Part shown: positions 1 to 7,859 of the stretch, one piece after another | How the letters are laid out: every line of letters begins with the position of its first letter | Numbering within the stretch: the stretch's first letter is position 1 | Assembly (NCBI RefSeq): GCF_900102105.1 | Contig: NZ_FNBB01000010.1 | Span: 62,001 to 126,000, forward strand | Reading direction: 5' to 3' | DNA from: Agrobacterium pusense | GTDB taxonomy: Bacteria > Pseudomonadota > Alphaproteobacteria > Rhizobiales > Rhizobiaceae | DNA: 64,000 bases | Position numbers and translations under genes: made by a program | Notes under the pieces: model-generated | Database searches by the model: none | What the model was told of the DNA's origin: nothing | Seen by the model: the letters and a program-made list of their open reading frames with translations, nothing else

Positions 1-526
1 TGATCTGCTTGGCGAAGGCTATTTCTTCAGCCCATGTCTTCGGCGGCACTTCGGGATCGAGACCCGCCTGCTTGAACAGGTCCTTGTTCCAGTAGAGCGC
101 CTTGGTCGAGAATGCGACGGGAACGCCCCACTGCGTGTCCTCGAACGTCACCGTGTCGACGATGTTGGGGTAATAGCTCTTCTTTTCGTCTTCGGTCATC
201 GGCACCGGAACGATCAGATCGTTCTGCGCGAACTGCTTCAGCGTGCGCGAACCGACATAGGCCATGGCGACGGGCGTGCCGGCGGCGGCAAGCGTTGTCG
301 CCTTGTCCTGGCACTGCGCCCAGCCGACGACCTCGGGCACAACCTTCCAGCCCTCGTTCTTGCCTTCCCATTCCTTGATGTATTTTTCGTGGATCGGGTC
401 CATTTTGTCGCCGCAATAGATCCAGCTGATCTCCTTGTCGGCCGCGTGCGCCGTCACCGTGGTAAGGGCAGTGGAACCGGCAAATGCGAAAGCGCAGAGC
501 GCCAATCCATAATGTTTCAGTGCCAT
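1..526 (-). CDS. Sugar ABC transporter substrate-binding protein (3' end cut by window edge)
   Basis: Reading leftward from the ATG at 526 gives 175 codons with no stop before the window edge, so the C-terminal half is missing. The first ~28 residues form a Sec signal peptide (MALKHYGLALCAFAFAGSTA, then an Ala-X-Ala cleavage region). The mature part has the look of a family 1 extracellular solute-binding protein, including a GVPVAFSTKALYWNKDLF stretch typical of the sugar-binding lobe. It should capture a sugar in the periplasm and hand it to the two permeases just upstream (39 bp gap). Its place opposite nagA and the kinase suggests an amino sugar such as N-acetylglucosamine or a short chitooligosaccharide; that substrate is inferred. 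Confidence 0.88.
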   Translation of the reverse strand, partial: MALKHYGLALCAFAFAGSTALTTVTAHAADKEISWIYCGDKMDPIHEKYIKEWEGKNEGWKVVPEVVGWAQCQDKATTLAAAGTPVAMAYVGSRTLKQFAQNDLIVPVPMTEDEKKSYYPNIVDTVTFEDTQWGVPVAFSTKALYWNKDLFKQAGLDPEVPPKTWAEEIAFAKQI

Positions 527-564
527 AGGTAGTCTCCCGTTTTGGTGGTCGTTCCGGTTGTTGT

Positions 565-1422
565 TTATTTCACCGCGCCGGCGGTCAGCCCGCTGACGAG
601 ATATCGTTGCATGAAGAAGATCACGACCATGGCCGGCGCAATGCCGACGAAGCTGGCCGCCATCAACTCATTCCAGATGACTTCCTGACGACCGAAATAG
701 GCGAAGAGGCCGATGGGCAGCGGCATATATTCGGTCTTGGAATTGAAGGTGAGCGCGAAGATGAACTGCTGCGCATAAGCGCCGATGAAGGTTGTGATGG
801 AGACCACGGCGATACCCGGCATCGCAAGCGGCAGGATCACCCGACGGAAGGTGTAGAAGTAGCTTGCGCCATCCACATAGGCCGCCTCTTCCAGTTCCCG
901 CGGGATACGCAGCATATAGGTGCGCAAAAGCCAGATCGCGGTCGGGATCAGGAAAGCGGCTCCGGGAATGATCATCGCCAGATAGGTGTTCAGCACACCC
1001 ATATTGCGCATCAGCCGGTAAAGCGGGATCAGGAGCACGGCGCCGGAGAACATGTTGATCGCCAGAAATGCACCGAGCAATTGCCCGCGGCCGCGAAACT
1101 GGAACCGGGCGAAGGCATATGACGCCGGAACCACCAGAAGCAGAACGATGATCGTGGAGATCGTCGAAATGAAGAACGAGTTGAAAACGTAGCGGGCGAA
1201 GCCCGGAACGCTGACCCACATGGTGCGGTAGGCCTCGAAGGAACCGTTTGTCGGCCAGAACTTGTAAGGCGAGGAAAACAGCAGGCTGAGCGGTTTCAGC
1301 GAAACCAGGAATCCTTCGACGAAGGGCGCCAGCACGAAGGTCAGGAACACGGCGATACCGCAATAAATCCCGACAATTTCATACCACCTGTAGCGGTTGA
1401 TCATCGCATTCTTGTCGGTCAT
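565..1422 (-). CDS. Carbohydrate ABC transporter permease, MalG type
   Basis: This 285-residue inner-membrane protein has about six hydrophobic segments. It carries the EAA loop that contacts the ATPase (about residues 179-198, EEAAYVDGASYFYTFRRVIL), which marks the MalG/UgpE branch of sugar permeases. The ATG overlaps the stop of the preceding permease gene in an ATGA arrangement, so the two are translationally coupled and probably form a heterodimer. No ATPase gene is visible; it may lie beyond the left edge or be shared with another importer. Confidence 0.93.
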   Translation of the reverse strand: MTDKNAMINRYRWYEIVGIYCGIAVFLTFVLAPFVEGFLVSLKPLSLLFSSPYKFWPTNGSFEAYRTMWVSVPGFARYVFNSFFISTISTIIVLLLVVPASYAFARFQFRGRGQLLGAFLAINMFSGAVLLIPLYRLMRNMGVLNTYLAMIIPGAAFLIPTAIWLLRTYMLRIPRELEEAAYVDGASYFYTFRRVILPLAMPGIAVVSITTFIGAYAQQFIFALTFNSKTEYMPLPIGLFAYFGRQEVIWNELMAASFVGIAPAMVVIFFMQRYLVSGLTAGAVK

Positions 1423-2303
1423 CGGCTGGCCTCCTGCGAGATGCGGCTGGTAATGCGGAAGTAGAAATAGGTGAAGATCGACAGGAAGATGCAGATCAGC
1501 ACGGCGCGCGCGGCACCCTCACCATATTTGTAAGAGCCGATCGCCGTCTTGTACGTGTCGATGATCATGGTCGTGGTCTGGCCGGTCGGTCCGCCCTGCG
1601 TCAGGATCCAGATGATATCGAAGGAATTAAAGGTCGAAATCAGCGAGATCATCGACATGGTAATCATCGCGGGCAGCATCAGCGGCAGCGTGATGCGGCG
1701 GAAGCGGTAGAGGCGGCTTGCCCCGTCTGTCCATGCGGCCTCGTAGAGATCCTGCGGAATGGCCTGGATGGCCGCCAGCAGATAGAGCGTCACCATCGGC
1801 ACGCCGATCCAGACGTCAGTGACGATCGTTGCCCAGAATGCCGTTCTGCCATAGGCGAGGAATGCGACCGGACCATCCACCAGGCCGAGGTTCTGCAGCA
1901 CGCCGGAAATCATGCCGAACTGGCCGTTATACATCCAGCCCCACATGAAGATGCCGATAGCCATCGGCACGATCCACGGCGGCATTGTCAGGATGCGAAA
2001 CAGCGCCCGGCCGGGAACGGCGGAGTTCAGCAGCACTGCACCAAAGGTGCCGATGATCATCTTTATCGAGACGGAAAAGAACGTCCAGATAAAGGTCCGC
2101 GTGATGACATCGGCAAAAGTCGCGTTGAAGATCTTCTCGTAATTGATGAAGCCGACCCAATTTGTCGTTTTCCTGAGCGACGCATCGGTAAAGGACAGGA
2201 TGAAGGTATCGACAAGCGGATAAGCAACGATAACCGTGATGTATAAAAGCGCCGGCAGAAGAAGGAGCCAGGCAAAGACGACAGCGCTGCGTTTCGCTTC
2301 CAT
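1419..2303 (-). CDS. Carbohydrate ABC transporter permease, MalF type
   Basis: This 294-residue membrane permease has a hydrophobic N-terminus and an EAA loop at about residues 188-207 (YEAAWTDGASRLYRFRRITL). I place the start at 2303 (MEAKRSAVVFAW). A longer in-frame ORF exists, but it would overlap the upstream oxidoreductase and begin with an unlikely hydrophilic extension. The chosen start leaves an 11 bp gap after the oxidoreductase stop. It pairs with the MalG-type permease through a 4 bp ATGA overlap. Confidence 0.92.
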   Translation of the reverse strand: MEAKRSAVVFAWLLLLPALLYITVIVAYPLVDTFILSFTDASLRKTTNWVGFINYEKIFNATFADVITRTFIWTFFSVSIKMIIGTFGAVLLNSAVPGRALFRILTMPPWIVPMAIGIFMWGWMYNGQFGMISGVLQNLGLVDGPVAFLAYGRTAFWATIVTDVWIGVPMVTLYLLAAIQAIPQDLYEAAWTDGASRLYRFRRITLPLMLPAMITMSMISLISTFNSFDIIWILTQGGPTGQTTTMIIDTYKTAIGSYKYGEGAARAVLICIFLSIFTYFYFRITSRISQEASR

Positions 2304-2314
2304 CGCGCCGCCCC

Positions 2315-3496
2315 TCAAGCCGTTTTCACGGCGGGGGATTTCGGCTGCCCATGCAGGGCCAGATCGTATGCCTCCCAAACCGGCTTCAGATCGACCACCT
2401 TGCGGCCATGACGCGCTTCATCCATCGCAAGCGCCAGAATACCGGCCTCGATTGCGTCGAGCGCGGAAACCGGAAGCGGCGCGCCCTCGACGACATGGGC
2501 GATGACATCCTCCGCCATCTGCTCGTCCGCACCATAATGCTGCGAGAGCGTGGTTGCCGCCGAATAGGTCTTGGCCAGGGTCTTTTCATTGGTGCGGGCA
2601 TTATGCACGTTGAGAAAACCGCGCACGAAATCGCCCTCCGCCATGCCCTTGGCGCCGATGACGCAGAAACGGCGGAAATCATCGGGAACGTTGAGATTGG
2701 TATGGAAAGCAAGCGAAGCGCCGTTTTCATATTCGACGATCGCCGTCTGGTAATCGATGATGTCGCCGTCGCTGTCGAAAACCTTGTCGGATCCCATCCA
2801 GCCGCTCGGCTTGCGATGGTAAACCTCCATGTCGTTGATGCCATCATTCTGCGGCGCATTGGCCGGCGTGAAGCTTTTGCGCCCGCCAAAGCTCGATACG
2901 AAACGGGGTCGCGCGCCGACAACACCATTGTAGAGATCGAGATCGTGGCAGCATTTTTCGAGCATGAACGAGCCGGAATAGTGCTCGTAACGCCGCCAGT
3001 CGCGCATGAAGAATGCGCCGTGATAGGGCGGAATATGCTCGGAAGCCTCGATGGAAACGACATCGCCAAGCTTACCTTCAGCCTGTGCGGCGCGCAGATC
3101 GCGGTAAAGCGGCGAATATCGCAGAACTAGACCCACCAGCAACCGCTCGTGACCATGCTTGTTGAGGAGCCGGGCAAGTTCGAGGCTTTCCTCGATGCTG
3201 ACGACGATCGGCTTTTCGGAGAAGATGGTGCAACCCGCCTCAAGACCGATGCGGATATGGTCGAGATGCATGTGGTTCGGCGAACCGATCATCAGGAGAT
3301 CGAATTTTTCATTGGCGATCAAGGCCTCGGGGCTGTCGTAAGCCTTGCCAGCCGAGATCCCCTTTTCCTTGAGACCCGGCAAGCCCGCCGGCGCTGGATC
3401 GACATAACCGACGATCTCGAAATCCTTGTCGATCTCATGAAAAACGTAGCCCAGATAACCGAGACGGAATCCGAGTCCGATAATTCCCACCTTCAT
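2315..3496 (-). CDS. Gfo/Idh/MocA family NAD(P)-dependent oxidoreductase
   Basis: The 393 residues begin with a Rossmann nucleotide-binding motif (GIIGLGFRLG, residues 4-13). They carry the family's SEKPIV signature (Glu94-Lys95-Pro96, Lys95 being the usual catalytic or cofactor residue) and a His184 in CCHDLD that fits the active-site histidine. The C-terminal half fits the family's alpha/beta substrate domain. The family oxidises or epimerises sugars and inositols, and some members are NAD-dependent glycosidases (GH109), so the reaction cannot be read from sequence. It is the first gene of the leftward operon and is probably co-induced with the importer, so it may process a modified or disaccharide form of the imported amino sugar. 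That role is inferred. Confidence 0.9.
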   Translation of the reverse strand: MKVGIIGLGFRLGYLGYVFHEIDKDFEIVGYVDPAPAGLPGLKEKGISAGKAYDSPEALIANEKFDLLMIGSPNHMHLDHIRIGLEAGCTIFSEKPIVVSIEESLELARLLNKHGHERLLVGLVLRYSPLYRDLRAAQAEGKLGDVVSIEASEHIPPYHGAFFMRDWRRYEHYSGSFMLEKCCHDLDLYNGVVGARPRFVSSFGGRKSFTPANAPQNDGINDMEVYHRKPSGWMGSDKVFDSDGDIIDYQTAIVEYENGASLAFHTNLNVPDDFRRFCVIGAKGMAEGDFVRGFLNVHNARTNEKTLAKTYSAATTLSQHYGADEQMAEDVIAHVVEGAPLPVSALDAIEAGILALAMDEARHGRKVVDLKPVWEAYDLALHGQPKSPAVKTA

Positions 3497-3936
3497 GAAC
3501 TTTGTTCCCTGCTCATTCGTAAATAATTTTCGCAGATTCAGCCAATTCTCCGCTGGCTATTCAGTTATCTGCGATAATTTCCAACCATGATGAAATTAGT
3601 TTTCAAAACGGTCAAGCAAAATTCGATTTACTCTGGCAAGTCGCGGATATGAAACCGATTCTTCCAGGCCGGCAGGACGCGCAACAGCTATTCACCGGCA
3701 ACCGATGCCAAAACAATACCAAAAAAATGCCAATCGTCTAGAGCAATTACAATGCTCAGAAAATTTTTTTGGTTAATGCGGAAATTTCGATCATAAGGCC
3801 TTAAATTGAGGCATTAGAACGAAAAAAGCTCCGATTAATAATACAAGTTCGCCAATGGTTCTATTTTGGTATTGCTGATCGCGACTTGTGTGGTATAGCC
3901 AGAAGCAGCCATATCGGATTGTAACAGAGGTTATGG
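3497..3936. promoter_or_regulatory. Divergent control region of the GlcNAc locus
   Basis: This 440 bp AT-rich spacer separates the leftward importer operon from the rightward regulator/catabolic operon and must hold both promoters. CAATACCAAAA at 3714-3724 is the exact reverse complement of TTTTGGTATTG at 3864-3874. A short palindrome TGGTATAGCCA lies at 3891-3901. Both TGGTAT-containing elements resemble the TGGTATAGACCA type of site bound by the GntR/UTRA GlcNAc regulators of Bacillus. GAGCA-N7-TGCTC at 3737-3753 is a further small dyad. No ORF here looks real. Confidence 0.6.
3872..3901 (+). promoter_or_regulatory. Candidate promoter and operator of the GntR-nag operon
   Basis: TTGCTG (3872-3877) and TATAGC (3894-3899) are spaced 16 bp apart and resemble -35 and -10 boxes. 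The TTTTGGTATTG repeat overlaps the -35 and the TGGTATAGCCA palindrome overlaps the -10, which would allow repression by the adjacent GntR protein. A purine-rich AACAGAGG ends six bases before the ATG at 3937. The boxes are only moderate matches. Confidence 0.35.
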
Positions 3937-4689
3937 ATGAACGGGGCAGCGCTTAATCTGGAGGATCTGCAATCGGGTGGCGGCCCGCTTTACCTAAAGC
4001 TGCGCCAGACGATTGAAGACGCCATCAATGGTGGCCGCCTGAAACATGGCGATGCCTTGCCGCCAGAGCGCGACATTGCGGAAAGTGCCTGCGTCAGCCG
4101 CGTCACGGTGCGCAAGGCTGTGGATGACCTCGTGCGCGACGGCCTCCTCGTCCGGCGGCACGGTTCCGGTACCTTTGTCGTCAAGCCGATCACCCGCATG
4201 CAACAGCCTCTGACCAAGCTCACTTCGTTTACGGAGGACATGCGCCGGCGTGGCATGACGGCGAGCACCCGCTGGCTGGACAGAGGCCTCTTTCACCCCA
4301 CCGGCGACGAAATGATGGCGCTTGGCCTTTCACAATCGGCCATGGTGGCGCGGCTCACCCGTCTGCGCCTTGCCAATGACCAGCCGATCGCGCTTGAAGT
4401 CACGAGCCTGCCAGGCGATATTCTGCCCGACCCGCAACTGGTCGAAAATTCGCTCTATCTTGAGCTTGAGAAAAGTGGCATTCGCCCGGTGCGCGCCATC
4501 CAGCGCATCTCTGCCCGTAACCTTACCGATGAAGAAACCCTGCTGCTTGGCGTTCCGCCGGGCTCGGCAGCGCTTTCCGTTCAGCGAATGGCCTATCTGG
4601 AAAGCGGGCGCCTCATGGAAATATCCCGTGCGCTGTACCGCAGCGACGCCTATGACCTCGTCGCCGAACTGACGATGGGCCCCGAGTGA
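3937..4689 (+). CDS. GntR family transcriptional regulator, UTRA (HutC) subfamily; probable GlcNAc regulator
   Basis: The 250-residue protein has an N-terminal winged helix (residues ~15-85, with SRVTVRKAVDDLVRDGLLV and GSGTFV typical of GntR proteins) and a C-terminal UTRA effector-binding domain (~100-245). NagR/YvoA and NagQ regulators share this design and sense GlcN6P or GlcNAc6P. It leads the operon with the deaminase, nagA and kinase genes, so it is probably a local repressor of both divergent operons. An ATG four bases upstream (3933) is out of frame and meets a stop quickly, which supports the start at 3937. It could be called nagQ by analogy, but I leave the symbol open. Confidence 0.9.
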   Translation: MNGAALNLEDLQSGGGPLYLKLRQTIEDAINGGRLKHGDALPPERDIAESACVSRVTVRKAVDDLVRDGLLVRRHGSGTFVVKPITRMQQPLTKLTSFTEDMRRRGMTASTRWLDRGLFHPTGDEMMALGLSQSAMVARLTRLRLANDQPIALEVTSLPGDILPDPQLVENSLYLELEKSGIRPVRAIQRISARNLTDEETLLLGVPPGSAALSVQRMAYLESGRLMEISRALYRSDAYDLVAELTMGPE

Positions 4690-4714
4690 CCACCAGTGAT
4701 CAAGGACAGAAACA

Positions 4715-5737
4715 ATGACAACCCTGATGCGCCAGGAAATCGACGAGATTCCCGATGCAGTCGCCCGCCTGCTCGACAATGCCAATTCGGACTTCCAGGA
4801 AGCCGGCGCCAAGCTGAAGGCCCGTGATCCGGCCGTTATCGTCACCATCGCCCGTGGATCTTCCGATCACGCCGCCCATTTCCTGAAATATGCCATCGAA
4901 CTGCAGACCGGGCTTCCGGTCGCCTCGCTCGGCCCGTCGCTCGCCTCGATCTACCAGACGAAGCTGCGGCTGGAACGGGCGGCGGCCATTGCCGTTTCGC
5001 AATCGGGCAAGAGCCCGGATATCGTCGCCTTGGCGCAAAGTGCGCGCGATGGCGGCGCGCTCACTTTCTCGCTCGTCAACACCCTGCCATCTGCGCTTGG
5101 CGATGCCGCCGATCACGCGATCGATATACAGGCTGGCCCGGAAAAAGCCGTGGCTGCCACCAAATCCTTCGTCAACTCCATCGTTGCCGGTCTCGCGATC
5201 CTTGCCGAATGGACGGAAGACAACCTGCTTGCCAAGGCGATCAGCGCCCTGCCGCAGAATTTCGCCCGGGCCGTCGCCCTTGACTGGAGCCACATCGGCG
5301 AGGCGGTCAAGGGTGAGGAATCGCTTTATATGCTTGGCCGTGGTCCTGCTCTCGCCATCGCCGCGGAAGCCGCGCTGAAATGCAAGGAAACCTGCGAACT
5401 GCACGCGGAAGCCTATTCGTCGGCAGAAGTCATGCATGGCCCGGTTTCGCTGGTCGCGCCGAGATTTCCGGTGATCGCCTTTGCCGCCCGTGACCGCGCC
5501 GAGACCTCCGTGACGGAAATTGCCGCAAATCTCTCCCGCAAGGGCGCCAATGTTTTCGTTACATCCTCAAAAGGCAGCCCCGCCAAGTCCCTGCCCTTCG
5601 TGGAAACCAACCATCCGCTGACCGATGCATTGTTGTTGATCGCGCCGTTTTACGGCTTCATCGAGCAATTGTCGCGCCTGCGCGGCTTCAACCCGGATGC
5701 GCCGGTGGCGTTGAAGAAGGTGACGGAAACTCAATGA
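4715..5737 (+). CDS. SIS-domain aminosugar isomerase, probable glucosamine-6-phosphate deaminase (NagB-II type)
   Basis: The 340 residues hold two SIS sugar-phosphate isomerase domains (about 30-170 and 195-330). IARGSSDHAAHF and SQSGKSPDIVALA are typical phosphosugar-binding segments. The length lacks the glutamine amidotransferase domain of GlmS, so it cannot use glutamine to make GlcN6P. In the nag context it most likely deaminates glucosamine-6-phosphate to fructose-6-phosphate plus ammonia, as described for NagB-II of Shewanella. It is followed by nagA with a 4 bp overlap (ATGA). Confidence 0.9.
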   Translation: MTTLMRQEIDEIPDAVARLLDNANSDFQEAGAKLKARDPAVIVTIARGSSDHAAHFLKYAIELQTGLPVASLGPSLASIYQTKLRLERAAAIAVSQSGKSPDIVALAQSARDGGALTFSLVNTLPSALGDAADHAIDIQAGPEKAVAATKSFVNSIVAGLAILAEWTEDNLLAKAISALPQNFARAVALDWSHIGEAVKGEESLYMLGRGPALAIAAEAALKCKETCELHAEAYSSAEVMHGPVSLVAPRFPVIAFAARDRAETSVTEIAANLSRKGANVFVTSSKGSPAKSLPFVETNHPLTDALLLIAPFYGFIEQLSRLRGFNPDAPVALKKVTETQ

Positions 5738-6906
5738 GCGGCATCAAGGCATTCGTCGGCGCCCGCATTTTCGATGGTGCCGCATGGCACGACGACAGGG
5801 TGCTCGTGACCGTGGATGGCCGTGTCGGCGACATCAGTGGCCGCATGTCCGCACCGGCAGAAGCCGAGATCATCGACGCGCCAGGATTGCTTATCACGCC
5901 TGGCTTCATTGACCTTCAGGTCAACGGCGGCGGTGGGGTGATGTTCAATAACCAGCCGGATGCGAAAGGAATAGCCCGGATCTGCTCCGCCCATGCGAAA
6001 TTCGGCACCACAGCGCTAATGGTCACGCTCATCACCGACCGGCCGGATATCACATTGCGAGCCGCCGAAGCGGGCATTGACGCCCAAAGAGAAAGGGTGC
6101 CCGGCTTTCTCGGCCTGCATTTCGAGGGCCCGCATCTTTCGGTTGCCCGCAAGGGCACACATGATCCGGCACTGATCCGCAAAATGGAAGCGCCTGATCT
6201 GGCGGTGCTGACCGGATGCAAGGCAAAACTCCCCTTCGTGATGACGACCGTTGCCCCAGAGAATGTAACCTTGGAACAGGTCAAGGCGCTGGCAGAAGCC
6301 GGCATCGTCGTCAGTCTCGGCCACACGGACACAGGACTCGACATGGCGACTGCCTATGCCGAAGCAGGTGCTTCGATGGTCACACATCTTTTCAATGCCA
6401 TGAGCCCGCTCGGTCATCGCGAGCCGGGGCTCGTGGGGGCGGCACTTTCAAACGGCAAGCTCGATTGTGGATTGATCGCCGACGGTTTCCATGTCGATCC
6501 GGCCGCGATCGGCATTGCGCTGCGCGCAAAGAATGGCCCGGCCCACATCTTCCTCGTCACGGATGCCATGTCGACTATCGGCACCGACGATGATGGTTTT
6601 GAACTGAATGGCAGGCGTGTCTATCGCAACGGCGGCCGGCTGACGCTTGAAGACGGTACGCTGGCGGGGGCGGATATCGATATGCTCTCCTGCATTCGCT
6701 TCATGCACGAAAAGCTGGACGCGCCGCTGGAAGAGGCCTTGAGAATGGCGTCAGCCTATCCTGCCGAGGCAATCGGCGCTTCTGGCAAAGGCAGACTTCT
6801 GCCTGGTTTCGATGCGGATTTTGTCATGCTTACACCTGACCTTCAGATGCATTCGACATGGATCGGCGGAGATAAGATCCACGATGCCGCACGCTCCGGA
6901 GGCTGA
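5734..6906 (+). CDS. nagA: N-acetylglucosamine-6-phosphate deacetylase
   Basis: This 390-residue amidohydrolase removes acetate from GlcNAc-6-P to give GlcN-6-P. The metal and catalytic residues line up: Glu131 in FEGPHLS, His197 in SLGHTD, His218 in THLFNAMSPL, His253 in ADGFHV and the catalytic Asp277 in VTDAMS. Its length is normal for the family (~380-390). The start overlaps the deaminase stop (ATGA) and the kinase follows 3 bp downstream, so the three enzymes form one tightly coupled catabolic operon. Confidence 0.96.
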   Translation: MSGIKAFVGARIFDGAAWHDDRVLVTVDGRVGDISGRMSAPAEAEIIDAPGLLITPGFIDLQVNGGGGVMFNNQPDAKGIARICSAHAKFGTTALMVTLITDRPDITLRAAEAGIDAQRERVPGFLGLHFEGPHLSVARKGTHDPALIRKMEAPDLAVLTGCKAKLPFVMTTVAPENVTLEQVKALAEAGIVVSLGHTDTGLDMATAYAEAGASMVTHLFNAMSPLGHREPGLVGAALSNGKLDCGLIADGFHVDPAAIGIALRAKNGPAHIFLVTDAMSTIGTDDDGFELNGRRVYRNGGRLTLEDGTLAGADIDMLSCIRFMHEKLDAPLEEALRMASAYPAEAIGASGKGRLLPGFDADFVMLTPDLQMHSTWIGGDKIHDAARSGG

Positions 6907-6909
6907 ATC

Positions 6910-7833
6910 ATGATCGTTTGTTTCGATATAGGCGGAACGACCATCAAGGGCGCGATTGCCTACGCTCCTGACGATATTCGCCCCGTGCCGCGCATCCCGA
7001 CTCCAAAGACCAGCTTTGAAGACTTTGCCGCCGGCCTGAAATCCGTCATCGACAATAGTGGCGGCACACCCGCCTGCGTGTCGCTGTCGATTGCCGGCGT
7101 CATCGATGCCGACACCGGCAGGGCCACTGTCGCCAATATTCCAAGTATTCATGGCCGCGCGCTGAAGGACGAACTGGAACAGGCGCTGGGCCTTCCTGTC
7201 ATCGTCTCCAACGATGCCGACTGTTTCGTGATGGCCGAATCGGAGATCGGTTCCGGGCGGGGCCATCGCGTGGTTTTTGGCGTCATCCTCGGAACCGGTG
7301 TCGGCGGAGGTCTGGTGATCGACGGCCGGCTCATCAACAGCGAGGGTGGCTTCGCCGGCGAATGGGGCCACGGACCCGTGGCTGCAACGCGGGCCGGCAA
7401 CCCGCCGGTCGAGTTGCCTCGGTTCGAATGCGGCTGTGGCCTCACGGGTTGTATCGATGCCATTGGCAGCGCCCGCGGCATGGAAAAGCTTCATATGCAT
7501 CTCCACCGGCAGGACATGACCAGCGAGGAGATCATCGCAGCCTGGCTGGGCGGCAACCCGGACGCCGCAAGAACCATCGATATCCTTGTCGATATTCTCG
7601 CTTCGCCGCTGGCGATGGTGATAAACGTCACCGGGGCAACCATCGTGCCGGTCGGCGGCGGCCTGTCAAACTCCAGGGAACTGCTTGCCACACTGGATGA
7701 AGCGGTCAGAGCCCGAATTCTCCGTCGCTTCGCCCGGCCGCTTGTCGTGCCTGCCATCTGCAGGATTGAACCGGGACTGATCGGCTCGGCCGTTCTCGGG
7801 CTGAAACATGCACGGGTGATCGAAGAGGCCTGA
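6910..7833 (+). CDS. nagK: ROK family sugar kinase, probable N-acetylglucosamine kinase
   Basis: The 307-residue protein has the ROK ATP-binding motif DIGGTTIKGA near the N-terminus, GTGVGGGLVIDGRL, the sugar-contact EWGHGPV, and the zinc-binding cysteine cluster CGCGLTGCIDAIGS. These identify a ROK sugar kinase of usual length. A kinase is required here because an ABC importer delivers unphosphorylated sugar, unlike a PTS, so it should make GlcNAc-6-P for NagA. Glucokinase or N-acetylmannosamine kinase activity is possible from sequence alone; the operon argues for GlcNAc. Confidence 0.88.
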   Translation: MIVCFDIGGTTIKGAIAYAPDDIRPVPRIPTPKTSFEDFAAGLKSVIDNSGGTPACVSLSIAGVIDADTGRATVANIPSIHGRALKDELEQALGLPVIVSNDADCFVMAESEIGSGRGHRVVFGVILGTGVGGGLVIDGRLINSEGGFAGEWGHGPVAATRAGNPPVELPRFECGCGLTGCIDAIGSARGMEKLHMHLHRQDMTSEEIIAAWLGGNPDAARTIDILVDILASPLAMVINVTGATIVPVGGGLSNSRELLATLDEAVRARILRRFARPLVVPAICRIEPGLIGSAVLGLKHARVIEEA

Positions 7834-7859
7834 ACGGACGCCTACACGCCACCGAAGGA

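Noticed and set aside
3737-3753. GAGCA-N7-TGCTC dyad as a nag operator
   Set aside because: It is short, unrelated to the TGGTAT elements and could equally be a repeat remnant; no basis for a specific role.
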